64,000 nucleotides of DNA, taken from Pelagihabitans pacificus. Its GTDB lineage: Bacteria; Bacteroidota; Bacteroidia; Flavobacteriales; Flavobacteriaceae. The position numbers and the translations under genes are program-made. The DNA is taken from positions 372,001 to 436,000 of the forward strand of contig NZ_VIKU02000003.1 of the NCBI RefSeq assembly GCF_009371985.2, written 5' to 3'. The notes beneath the pieces are model-generated. The model saw only the letters and a list, made by a program, of their open reading frames with translations. It searched no databases and was not told the DNA's origin. The first letter of the stretch is position 1. Every line of letters starts with the position of its first letter. Below are positions 1-7,601 of this stretch, piece after piece.

Positions 1-70
1 GTTTATAAGCTATGGGTTCATCGGAAGCGATTCAAGAATTTTTGAGCGTCCTTATAAAATATTAAAATAA
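1..70 (+). CDS. C-terminal end of a gene cut by the window edge
   Basis: In the frame starting at base 2 the sequence is open for 22 codons and ends at a TAA (68-70). The peptide ends in ...RIFERPYKILK, with a composition plausible for a real protein tail. The other two forward frames give shorter or less protein-like readings. The fragment is too short to assign a family. It lies just before the hairpin-rich repeat at 75-325, the same arrangement seen after the lipoprotein gene that ends at 4546. Confidence 0.4.
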   Translation, partial: FISYGFIGSDSRIFERPYKILK

Positions 71-74
71 CCTC

Positions 75-325
75 TGCCAGCGACCGTCTGCTGCGTGTGT
101 GAAAGACGAACCCTTGCGAAACCCAAAATTGGCACCCCATCGGCATCCCCGAGGTCGGAGGTATTGCGGACCATCGTACTGACCGATCCATCACGGAGTT
201 TCAGTGGTAGTTGTACGATTTAATCGATGTGATTTTTATACATTGCATTCAACACCTATAAGCGCGACACGATTAATAATCAAATTCCTATGTTGGCGGT
301 CATTTAGGAAAACGTGCCAGATTGA
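75..325. repeat. Diverged intergenic repeat, copy 1
   Basis: This gene-free 325-base spacer (71-395) matches the spacer at about 4663-4900 in the same order and orientation. Shared blocks are CCGTCTGC, CTTGCGAA, ATCGTACTGAC, the stretch GTTGTACGATTT (208-219), GATTTTTATACATTG (231-245) and CCTATGTT near the end. Both copies sit directly upstream of a low-GC accessory gene. The 3' end, CCTATGTTGGCGG, resembles the GTTRRRY-type ends seen at other cassette-like borders here. Function unknown; I infer a cassette border or the remnant of a non-coding mobile repeat. Confidence 0.65.
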
Positions 326-395
326 AATTTATAGGAGACTTTAAATTGAATTAAAACGCTAAAAATGGTGATTTTACAAAACGTAAGGTGAAATT

Positions 396-752
396 ATGCT
401 AACAGACATCAATCCGAAATTACCAATGCGTGACAAAAATGTTACGAGGGAGTTTTATATCAATACGTTAGGATTTAAAGAGTTTGGGAGTGCTGATTTT
501 GAAGGTTATTTGATGATAGAAAAAGACCAAATTCAAATCCATTTCTTTAAATTTAAAGAACTGGACCCAAAAGAAAATTACGGACAAGTATATATTAGAA
601 CGGATAACATTGATGAGTTTTATCAGGTATTGTTGGACAATAAAACAAAAATCCACCCCAACGGTACGTTGGAACTAAAAGCCTGGAAACAAAAGGAATT
701 TTCAATACTTGACCCGGACAGTAATTTATTGACTTTTGGCCAAAGCATGTAG
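396..752 (+). CDS. VOC-family protein, bleomycin-resistance/glyoxalase type
   Basis: A 118-residue protein of the vicinal oxygen chelate fold, of the length usual for bleomycin-binding and related VOC proteins. The N-terminus has the family pattern KLPMRD...FYINTLGF and the C-terminus the pattern KEFSILDPDSNLLTFGQ, typical of Ble-like members. Such proteins dimerise and either bind a drug or catalyse a metal-dependent reaction; the substrate cannot be told from sequence, and a role in resistance is not shown. It is a stand-alone, AT-rich gene between two hairpin-rich spacers (75-325 and 758-945), which suggests it was acquired as a cassette. The ATG at 396 is the only good start. Confidence 0.75.
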   Translation: MLTDINPKLPMRDKNVTREFYINTLGFKEFGSADFEGYLMIEKDQIQIHFFKFKELDPKENYGQVYIRTDNIDEFYQVLLDNKTKIHPNGTLELKAWKQKEFSILDPDSNLLTFGQSM

Positions 753-757
753 GGAAT

Positions 758-945
758 AAAAACGAACTGCTAAGAAGGTGCATAATTAATTGCGGCAGGA
801 TTTTCGAACCGGAAAATCCTGCAACCAATTATCTCTGTGGTCAGGCGGACATTTTCCGACGGAAAGTGTCTGCCTCTCCCCCGAGTACTCGGGGTCGTCG
901 GAAACAAGAACGAATAAGACAGATAAACGTTAGTACCAATTAAAT
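758..945. repeat. Cluster of three hairpins between two accessory genes
   Basis: The spacer holds three inverted repeats in a row. GCAGGATTTTC (795-805) pairs perfectly with 812-822 around a 6-base loop. The segment 844-857 pairs with 861-874 around a 3-base loop with few mismatches. CCCCGAGTACTCGGGG (879-894) is a perfect 16-base palindrome. The spacer starts with ACTGCTAA (765-772) after the VOC gene and ends with ACGTTAGTA before the next gene, so its ends are roughly inverted. No run of T follows the stems, so a simple terminator is unlikely. I infer a cassette-border or recombination-type structure. Confidence 0.6.
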
Positions 946-953
946 TAATCGAT

Positions 954-1331
954 ATGAAAGTTACAGCCGAAAAAAATGAAAAGGTTGCCAATATGATATT
1001 TGCATCCATTTATCCACACTACCTGAATAGATTGGTGAAGAACGGGAGAACCAAGGAAGAACTCAATCAAGTATTGGAATGGTTCACTGGCTTTGATCAA
1101 GATGCTTTACAAGCACTTATTGATGAAAAAGCGACCTTTGGAACATTTTTTCAAAAAGCTAACATAAATCCAAACGCACACTTGATCAAAGGGGTCGTTT
1201 GTGGGTATCGAATTGAGGAAATAGAGGATGAATTTCAGGTGTACAAACAATGTCGACGCATGGAAAAGCTGATCGATGAATTGGCAAAAGGTCGTAAAAT
1301 GGAGAAAATTATGCGGGAAGAAAAGAAATAA
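954..1331 (+). CDS. DUF2200 family protein
   Basis: A 125-residue cytoplasmic protein that matches, from memory, the DUF2200 family: FASIYPHYLNRLVKNGRTKEE near the N-terminus, the central TFGTFFQKA...NPNAHLIKGVVCGYRIEEIED, and the basic C-terminal tail DELAKGRKMEKIMR. The family has no established biochemical function. Length is normal and the gene is intact. It lies alone between the hairpin cluster upstream and a 181-base spacer downstream that holds only a small hairpin (ATACCC at 1474-1479 with GGGTAT at 1487-1492). Confidence 0.8.
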   Translation: MKVTAEKNEKVANMIFASIYPHYLNRLVKNGRTKEELNQVLEWFTGFDQDALQALIDEKATFGTFFQKANINPNAHLIKGVVCGYRIEEIEDEFQVYKQCRRMEKLIDELAKGRKMEKIMREEKK

Positions 1332-1512
1332 TGCTGATGCTCGTGATGTGCACAAGACATAGCTGGCAAGGGCCTAGCCCTAAGGTTTACACTTATATGC
1401 AAAGACCACCAAATTTAAAATGCAGCGCTGTGTTCAACTCGAAAAGTTAGCATCTTTCTACACGCTACGTTTCATACCCAAATCGTGGGTATCATAAAAA
1501 CCATCACAAGCT

Positions 1513-2694
1513 ATGATAAAAAGAATTATACCATTCCTTACTATTATCGCAATGATGGGTTGTAAGACAAATAATGGTATCAATGATTACTTTGGACAAT
1601 CTGAACCCGAAACTACCCCGATTGTATTCGGAGCGGATTCGATTTCGCTGAAAGGTCGATTTGAACATGGGATTTCCTTCACACCTGATGCTCGGGAATT
1701 AGCGTTTGGAATACTAGGTGGGAATGCCGTTAAAGGGAAAATATATTATTCGAAAAAAATCGATGGTCAATGGGCTACCCCGAAAGATTTCAACCCTCTA
1801 AAAAATGAAAGTGTATTTCTCCCCTATTTTACACCCGATGGTAAATCATTACTGTACACCCAAAGCATACCCGACACAGATCAATTATATATTACCGATA
1901 TTTGGAAACTGGATAAAATCAATGGCGATTGGGACTTCCCTAAAAAAATACCAACTCCATTAAGTTCCAAAACCAGGGAAGCTACTGCTAGTATGACCTA
2001 TGATGGAACAATCTATTTCTCATCAAATAGAAATTGTCAGGGAAAAGAAAACTGTTACACAGCCGATTTGTTTTATTCCAAATTAGTGGATAACGAGTAC
2101 CAAAATGTAAAAGAAATATCTAAATTGAATTCTTCAAATGATGAAGAAAGTGTATTTATTTCTCCAAAAGAGGAATACATACTATTTTGTAGGTATACGG
2201 ATAATGAAACCTTCGTAGATTTATATATAAGTTATCGTGACCACAACAATCACTGGACGGAACCACAGCTTCTGGACGCAACAATAAATTCAAAAGATTG
2301 GGACAGACGACCATTTGTAAGTATCGACAATAAGTTTTTATTCTTTACCCGCTTAGAAATTGAAGAAAACAAGCTAACTGAATCGGATATTTATTGGGTA
2401 AATACAACAAAAGTATTTAAGCCTTTTGTTAATCATCCGATACCCGATATAACCTTACAGGTTGACGAGAAATTCGAAGTACAGATTCCAGCGGACTATT
2501 TCAAGGACATAGATGATAATCAATTGACCCTGACAATCAATCAAAATGAATTTAATTGGTTGGAATTCGATGGTAAAAAAATGAAATTATCAGGGTTGCC
2601 AACTCTAGAAGGAAATTTTGAATTGATTTTTACCGCAGTTGATCAATTTTCGAATAGGACCCGAAATAGCATAAAAGTAACGGTAAAGAAGTAA
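1513..2694 (+). CDS. PD40-type beta-propeller lipoprotein with C-terminal Ig-like domain
   Basis: A 393-residue predicted lipoprotein. The N-terminus MIKRIIPFLTIIAMMGC has a hydrophobic stretch and a lipobox ending at Cys17, so it should be anchored in a membrane, probably the outer membrane. Residues about 45-315 contain repeated blade-like elements of the WD40-like PD40/TolB type (ISFTPDARELAFG, LPYFTPDGKSLLYTQS, IYFSSNRN, VFISPKEEYILFCRY, FVSIDNKFLFFTR). Residues about 315-393 resemble a putative Ig/cadherin-like domain (PIPDITLQVDEKFEVQIP, then LTLTINQ and LSGLPTLEGNF). These proteins usually bind ligands or partners; no specific role can be assigned. The gene at 3149 encodes a related lipoprotein. 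Confidence 0.7.
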   Translation: MIKRIIPFLTIIAMMGCKTNNGINDYFGQSEPETTPIVFGADSISLKGRFEHGISFTPDARELAFGILGGNAVKGKIYYSKKIDGQWATPKDFNPLKNESVFLPYFTPDGKSLLYTQSIPDTDQLYITDIWKLDKINGDWDFPKKIPTPLSSKTREATASMTYDGTIYFSSNRNCQGKENCYTADLFYSKLVDNEYQNVKEISKLNSSNDEESVFISPKEEYILFCRYTDNETFVDLYISYRDHNNHWTEPQLLDATINSKDWDRRPFVSIDNKFLFFTRLEIEENKLTESDIYWVNTTKVFKPFVNHPIPDITLQVDEKFEVQIPADYFKDIDDNQLTLTINQNEFNWLEFDGKKMKLSGLPTLEGNFELIFTAVDQFSNRTRNSIKVTVKK

Positions 2695-2759
2695 TTAGGG
2701 TTCCCACCAATAAATGAACGCAATACGGGCCAATACGTGATAATTGAACCATTTAGGCC

Positions 2760-3040
2760 CTAAAAAAAGCAAAGAAACCTGAACGCTTAACCGCTCCGCG
2801 CCCACACTGCTCTTATTGGAGACCGATAGGGCACATTCAGCTAAAGCTGACTTTGGGTTCGGCTGTCCCGAAGCGTCAGGGCTTCTGACTGGTGCCTTCC
2901 TCTCGCTCCATCTTGCGGCTCGTCGGGGGCAAGAACGACTTCATAGCCAGATCGCACATCGCCAGTTACGGCATCGCACCCCGTGCTCCCCGGCAAGGCC
3001 TCTAGCATGCACTAACAGTTGCTAAAAGCAATTGACCCCT
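2760..3040. other. GC-rich intergenic segment of unknown function
   Basis: Between the two propeller lipoprotein genes there are 454 gene-free bases, and about 2780-3020 is clearly more GC-rich than both neighbours. It contains short inverted repeats such as GAAGC and GCTTC around 2869-2886. One forward frame stays open for 69 codons (2816-3025), but the product is Ala/Arg/Cys-rich with no domain or sensible start context, so I do not call a gene. It could be a remnant of an inserted repeat or an RNA. I see no terminator or clear promoter. Confidence 0.35.
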
Positions 3041-3148
3041 CTAACTTACACTCCCAATACCGTCAAAAACCAAAAAAGCTTTTCACTATATTAACATAAA
3101 ATGACGCGGATTGCAGATAGCGCTGCGTTGGAAGCATTAACAGACAGC

Positions 3149-4546
3149 ATGAGGATAGTAACAATTGCCTTTTTCGTCCTATTGATTTTCGCTTGTGGCA
3201 ATGAGGCGTCCTATATTCGCATTCAAAAAAAAATCGCCTTTGAAAAAATCAACTATTTTAAATTTCCAACCGACTCTTTATCAAAACCTTTTCAATATAG
3301 AGTAACCTATTATTTTTCCAACGGAATCCCCCATAGATGGCTCGAACTGGATTCAACCGGTAAAGTTCTTACGGATTATATCTATGATTATGACGATGAT
3401 TGGATACATAGCGGCGCAAAATACAGGGAAGATGGGGCAACGGAATATTCATTGGAAAAAGTACGATTTGAAAATGATAGCACGCAAATCACCGAGTGGC
3501 TTGACTCCATTGGCCAGGTATATTATACCATGACCGATAATTTAAACCAATTTGGAAAAACCTACAGAGCCACTTTTGAGGGAGATAAAGTTCATGGTTA
3601 TGATTCAACATTTTACACAAAAGATGGATTCCAAAAACAAATATTCTTCACCAATGTCAAGGGAAAAGTCTTCAACGGTAGAACATTCGAGTACGATTCG
3701 GTCAATACCAATATCGACTGGGTTGTACGCAAAAAAATAGTGGAGGACACCATTCGGGAAATCCACTTTCGAGAGGTTTACTATGACAGTAGCTTTGTAT
3801 CGAAAAATGGTGTTTTTTATGAAGGTGTTCTTTCAACAGGAACGTTCTCTGAAAACTCCATAAGCTTCACAAAAAATGAGGATGTCCTATTTCAAACAAG
3901 AACAGCGGATTGGGATAATCAATTTGGTTTCCTTTCCTATAAGAACAATGGGGTTTTTGGCGAGTCTGTTCCGCTTAAGATTTTAGATACTATCTATAAC
4001 GGAGCAATTTCTCCACTTGGGGATAAAATCATATACAGCACAAAAAAGAACGTTAGCGAAAAAATAATGTTATTGAAAAAGAATAATGGTTCTTGGTCGG
4101 AAAAAATAGATTTAACCCAAAGTTCTGATATTGAAGGGGGTTATTTTTATTGGCGGACCGAAAACGAGCTTTATTTTTATACTCCAGAAAATAGTGGTGA
4201 TATTGTGCAGGGGAAATTGGTAAATGATCAACTCATAGTCACAGATTACCTAAAGAGTTTAAATACATCATCGGGGACAGAATTTAGCCCTTACGTTGAT
4301 AAGGAGAAGCGTTTTATTATTTTCACCAGATATCTCGAAGGTGATGAAGCGCAACAAGGTTTTTTCATAAGCTATAACTCGGCAGATTTTGATTCTCCAA
4401 ATTGGTCAAAACCGAAAAAGTTAGATATGCTACCTTATGGTTGGAATGCCTACATCCTTAGTTCCGGGAAGCAGTTTCTCTATTCGAATGGAGACGACAT
4501 ACTAAGTGTTCCCTTGAAAAATTCGAAACTTCAAATCGGCAATTAA
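3149..4546 (+). CDS. Beta-propeller-like lipoprotein, hypothetical
   Basis: A predicted lipoprotein of 465 residues. I place the start at the ATG at 3149 because it gives a proper signal peptide, MRIVTIAFFVLLIFACG, with lipobox Cys; the upstream in-frame ATG at 3101 would put 16 polar residues in front of it. The N-terminal half (about 40-200) has repeated Tyr-rich elements like those of MORN/toxin-immunity-type repeats (YYFSNGIPHRWLELDSTGK, YIYDYDDDW). The C-terminal half (about 260-460) has PD40-like blades (NGAISPLGDKIIYSTKKN, EFSPYVDKEKRFIIFTRY, SSGKQFLYSNGDD). Its role is unknown. It shares the propeller theme with the gene at 1513 and may be a distant paralogue. Confidence 0.6.
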   Translation: MRIVTIAFFVLLIFACGNEASYIRIQKKIAFEKINYFKFPTDSLSKPFQYRVTYYFSNGIPHRWLELDSTGKVLTDYIYDYDDDWIHSGAKYREDGATEYSLEKVRFENDSTQITEWLDSIGQVYYTMTDNLNQFGKTYRATFEGDKVHGYDSTFYTKDGFQKQIFFTNVKGKVFNGRTFEYDSVNTNIDWVVRKKIVEDTIREIHFREVYYDSSFVSKNGVFYEGVLSTGTFSENSISFTKNEDVLFQTRTADWDNQFGFLSYKNNGVFGESVPLKILDTIYNGAISPLGDKIIYSTKKNVSEKIMLLKKNNGSWSEKIDLTQSSDIEGGYFYWRTENELYFYTPENSGDIVQGKLVNDQLIVTDYLKSLNTSSGTEFSPYVDKEKRFIIFTRYLEGDEAQQGFFISYNSADFDSPNWSKPKKLDMLPYGWNAYILSSGKQFLYSNGDDILSVPLKNSKLQIGN

Positions 4547-4579
4547 AACAATAAATAACTACTGCTAACACATATCGTA

Positions 4580-4905
4580 TAAAGGCCATAGTCCCGTTCT
4601 CTAAGGTTACTGGCTTTTTTTGAAGTATCTTCCCTCTGCCGCCAGTTTGAAACTGGTGGCCATAACCCCCGCTAGTGGCCGTCTGCGGCGCGTATGAAAA
4701 ACGAAACCTTGCGAAGCTAAAAATCGGGGCCCAATCGGTATCACTGATGTTCAGGCTCGTGCATGCTATCGTACTGACTAATCTATCAGGGGTTTGTTCA
4801 GTAGTTGTACGATTTTATCGATGCGATTTTTATACATTGTACACTAAACGTATAAATGCGACATGATTCATAAACATATCCCTATGTTAGGAAAAACATA
4901 TCAGA
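4580..4905. repeat. Diverged intergenic repeat, copy 2
   Basis: The 370-base gene-free spacer after the second lipoprotein gene starts with CTACTGCTAACACATATCG (4560-4578) and ends with CCCTATGTTAGG (about 4881-4892), so its outer ends are inverted (CTAACA and TGTTAG). Its inner part from about 4663 matches the spacer at 75-325, the best block being GTAGTTGTACGATTTTATCG (4801-4820) followed by GATTTTTATACATTG. I read the two copies as borders of an accessory segment, by analogy with integron or cassette borders; no recombinase gene is present in the window. Confidence 0.6.
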
Positions 4906-4916
4906 ATGAATAGAAT

Positions 4917-5819
4917 ATGAATTTATTAAATAAACTTTATCAAATTTTTCTATCTGAATACTCCAAAAGGCGGATTGAAAAAACCATACTCTATGTTGCG
5001 TTAATTGGCTTTTTCATACACTTAACTTTAATTTACCTATCAAAATTTAGCGTTGTAAATTTTCATTTAGAATCAGAATTATTTAAAAATCCCATATCTG
5101 CAATTTACACCCCGTTCTCGTTTATACTTGTTTACGAAGTTTACTTGTTAATTTATTATTTACCAAAGTCATTTACCACCTACATAACTAAACAGTATGA
5201 AATTATAACACTTATCATTATCCGAAAATTATTTAAGGATTTATCGGTAATTGAATTGTCATCTAATTGGTTTGATATAAAAGGAGATTTACAATTCACC
5301 TATGATATTTTGGCATCAATCATTCTTTTCTATCTAATTTTTCAGTTTCAAAAACAAGGAACACGAAAATCTCAGCCACCAAATGAGAATAAACCAAAAA
5401 TTGAAAGATTCATTCATAGAAAGAAAATAATTGCTGTTGGTTTAGTTCCTATATTTTTTTTAATGGCTTTAATTACACTTTTTAATTGGACTTCGGACAT
5501 TTCTTTTACTTCGAATAACTTACCCAGTTTTGATACAATTAATAATTTATTCTTCGACGAATTTTTTACCGTCTTGATTTTAGTGGATGTCGTTCTTCTG
5601 TTGATTTCCTTCTTCTACACAGATAAATTTCACAAAATCATAAGAAATTCTGGTTTTGTAGTTTCAACGATTTTAATCCGTATGTCATTTGGGGTAAGCG
5701 GATTAATAAGTACAATTTTAATTGTGGCCGCTGTTCTTTTTGGGTTAGCCATTATTCTTATTCATAACAAATTTGAAAGAAATACTTTGCCTAACAATCT
5801 ATCCGACGAAAAGCCTTAG
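4917..5819 (+). CDS. Hypothetical multi-pass membrane protein
   Basis: A 300-residue protein with about six hydrophobic segments, at roughly residues 25-43, 65-83, 130-145, 170-190, 217-234 and 247-280. A basic cytoplasmic linker (GTRKSQPPNENKPKIERFIHRKK) lies in the middle. I do not recognise the family. Its codon use is markedly AT-rich relative to the core genes from 5943 onward, and it sits just after a cassette-like repeat, both consistent with horizontal acquisition. The ATG at 4917 immediately follows an A-rich leader. Function unknown. Confidence 0.6.
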   Translation: MNLLNKLYQIFLSEYSKRRIEKTILYVALIGFFIHLTLIYLSKFSVVNFHLESELFKNPISAIYTPFSFILVYEVYLLIYYLPKSFTTYITKQYEIITLIIIRKLFKDLSVIELSSNWFDIKGDLQFTYDILASIILFYLIFQFQKQGTRKSQPPNENKPKIERFIHRKKIIAVGLVPIFFLMALITLFNWTSDISFTSNNLPSFDTINNLFFDEFFTVLILVDVVLLLISFFYTDKFHKIIRNSGFVVSTILIRMSFGVSGLISTILIVAAVLFGLAIILIHNKFERNTLPNNLSDEKP

Positions 5820-5942
5820 TGCCTTTCCATAGAGTTGCTATTTTTTTAGGATGTCAACCGCTTACCAGCCTAATCAATCCTAAAAATCACGGTATTGTCG
5901 AGTTGCGGTCAGCGCCTTTAGAAGGTTTATGCAAAATAGTGG

Positions 5943-7208
5943 CTATCCTTTCGTCGGTATTTCGTTAGAACTATCGACACGCTGTACGATTGCCCGTACA
6001 TCCGGAATCACGGTCCGTGCCAGTTTTGAATTCCCATTGAGCAATACACAGATCCCGAGATCATCTTCCGGGTATAAAGCGATTTCATTTCGGTAGTTGT
6101 TCACACTACCACCATGATGCCAGATGGTAGTTTCCTTGTTCGTATCCATCCCTTGAAATCGGTGTATGCGCCACCCAAAACCGTAATACGATTGTAGATG
6201 ACCGGGCCAACGTTGGTAGTATTTGTTATGGCCATTGAGGGCTACAAAAGGCTTAAAAACTTCGGTAATGTCCGCTTTTTCCATGACCTCCGGGTTGTGA
6301 CCCAACAAAAAACGCATCCATTTGGCCATGTCCAAAGAGCTCGCATTGATACCTCCGGCTACCACGGCATTGTAATACCTATCTTTTAACGGTAGGCTTC
6401 GCCAACCTTTTCGCGCCCGTGCATGGGGTATCGCTACATTATCCGAATTCAATAAGGTTTCGTGATCCATAGAGACGGTAGCCATTCCCAAAGGTGTAAA
6501 GAATCGGTTCTGTAACGAACGTTGTACCGCTTTCCCGGTTGCTTTGCGCATGACCTCCTGACTCAGGGCGAACATGGCGTTTTGATAGCTGTAAAGCTGC
6601 CCTGGTTCACTTAAGGGCGTTACTTCATCAAATCGCCGGGCGATCGTTGCCATGGGCAAACCTGCCTCCACCAAATTGGTAAAACTATGATAAGGCGTGC
6701 CCGAGGTGTGCGATAAGATATGGGAAACGGTAATCTTGGCCGTATTAATGGGGTCTCCAAATTTAAATTCGGGGATATAATCAATGAGCTTGTCATTCCA
6801 GGATAGTTTGCCTTCGCTCTTTAACCCTGCGGCCAGAACACCGGCGAAGCCCTTGGATAGGGAGCCCAAGCGGAAGATGGTCGTGCCATCGATTTTAGCT
6901 TTTCCGTCGATACTTCGTTTTCCGAAGCCGTCGGAAATCAAAATGGAATCCCCTTCGACGATACTAACACCGGCCCCAACGATATCACCGTTAGCGATCG
7001 CTTTTTCGAAATAGGCCTTTAAGGCACCTTTTAGTTTTTGTTGCCGTAGCTTGTAGCGTTTCGCCTCCTTTTCATCAACCACCCTATGCTCCGGTACGGT
7101 CGCGGAAATCGTAGTATCGGACTCGTTCGTACGTACTGTTGAAGCAGTTGCCACTACAAGCAAAAAGATAACCAGTAGGGTTCCAATAAAGGTTTTAAAT
7201 CGGCGCAC
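5943..7208 (-). CDS. Serine hydrolase, class C beta-lactamase/DD-peptidase family
   Basis: A 421-residue exported hydrolase of the beta-lactamase class C/penicillin-binding protein superfamily. An N-terminal hydrophobic segment (about 6-22) is a signal peptide or anchor. The catalytic motifs are all visible: SLSK (Ser116 nucleophile, Lys119), YQN (Tyr208 to Asn210), and HGG in IWHHGGSVNNY near residue 372. Such proteins act in the periplasm on peptidoglycan peptides, esters or D-amino acid peptides; the substrate is not predictable and the motif set does not prove beta-lactamase activity. It is a monocistronic minus-strand gene whose promoter must lie in 7209-7601. Confidence 0.85.
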   Translation of the reverse strand: MRRFKTFIGTLLVIFLLVVATASTVRTNESDTTISATVPEHRVVDEKEAKRYKLRQQKLKGALKAYFEKAIANGDIVGAGVSIVEGDSILISDGFGKRSIDGKAKIDGTTIFRLGSLSKGFAGVLAAGLKSEGKLSWNDKLIDYIPEFKFGDPINTAKITVSHILSHTSGTPYHSFTNLVEAGLPMATIARRFDEVTPLSEPGQLYSYQNAMFALSQEVMRKATGKAVQRSLQNRFFTPLGMATVSMDHETLLNSDNVAIPHARARKGWRSLPLKDRYYNAVVAGGINASSLDMAKWMRFLLGHNPEVMEKADITEVFKPFVALNGHNKYYQRWPGHLQSYYGFGWRIHRFQGMDTNKETTIWHHGGSVNNYRNEIALYPEDDLGICVLLNGNSKLARTVIPDVRAIVQRVDSSNEIPTKG

Positions 7209-7601
7209 GGCTTTTGTGGTTAGATTGGGACTGGGACATTTTCATGGGGCATTCTATACAAATAACTGATAAATAGGCTATTTATTTTACCTATATGGAC
7301 TGAATGACTTCTAAATTACACAAAGAAGTAATTTTAAATCCAAGGAATATCAATGCCAAGAACAGCTAAAATTCGGTATGCCGATGTCTTTTCGGCCTAT
7401 CTTAGGTCCAAATGATTGTTGGCGTTATCGGAAAAAATTTCGCCCGTTACCGATCAAACACCCTCAGCCGCCAGCGAACCCCTGCCCTACCACTTCCCTT
7501 GTTGGCAAAACCGGCAACGGGAAAAAACAATGGATGCCAACGTCTCTTAAGGGGATGGCCATCCTTTGGTACGAAACCATTTGGGTCTACAAAATCCTCT
7601 T
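7209..7601. other. Intergenic region between the serine hydrolase and the aldehyde dehydrogenase
   Basis: A 393-base stretch with no supportable gene. It must hold the promoter of the minus-strand serine hydrolase near 7209-7300, where the sequence is AT-rich, and the 3' end of the upstream minus-strand aldehyde dehydrogenase transcript. Two overlapping open frames (7378-7614 and 7412-7690) lack any family features and run into the dehydrogenase gene antisense. I see no convincing terminator hairpin. Confidence 0.4.

Noticed and set aside
2816-3025. Open frame of 69 codons in the GC-rich spacer
   Set aside because: Product has no domain, an unusual Ala/Arg/Cys-rich composition, and no start context; the frame is explained by high GC and lack of stop codons.
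3101-3148. Longer start of the second lipoprotein gene at 3101
   Set aside because: It would put 16 polar residues before the signal peptide; the ATG at 3149 gives a canonical lipoprotein signal.
1-5942. Classical integron with an integrase
   Set aside because: The spacers look cassette-like, but no tyrosine recombinase gene is present in the window; I therefore use attC-like only as an analogy.
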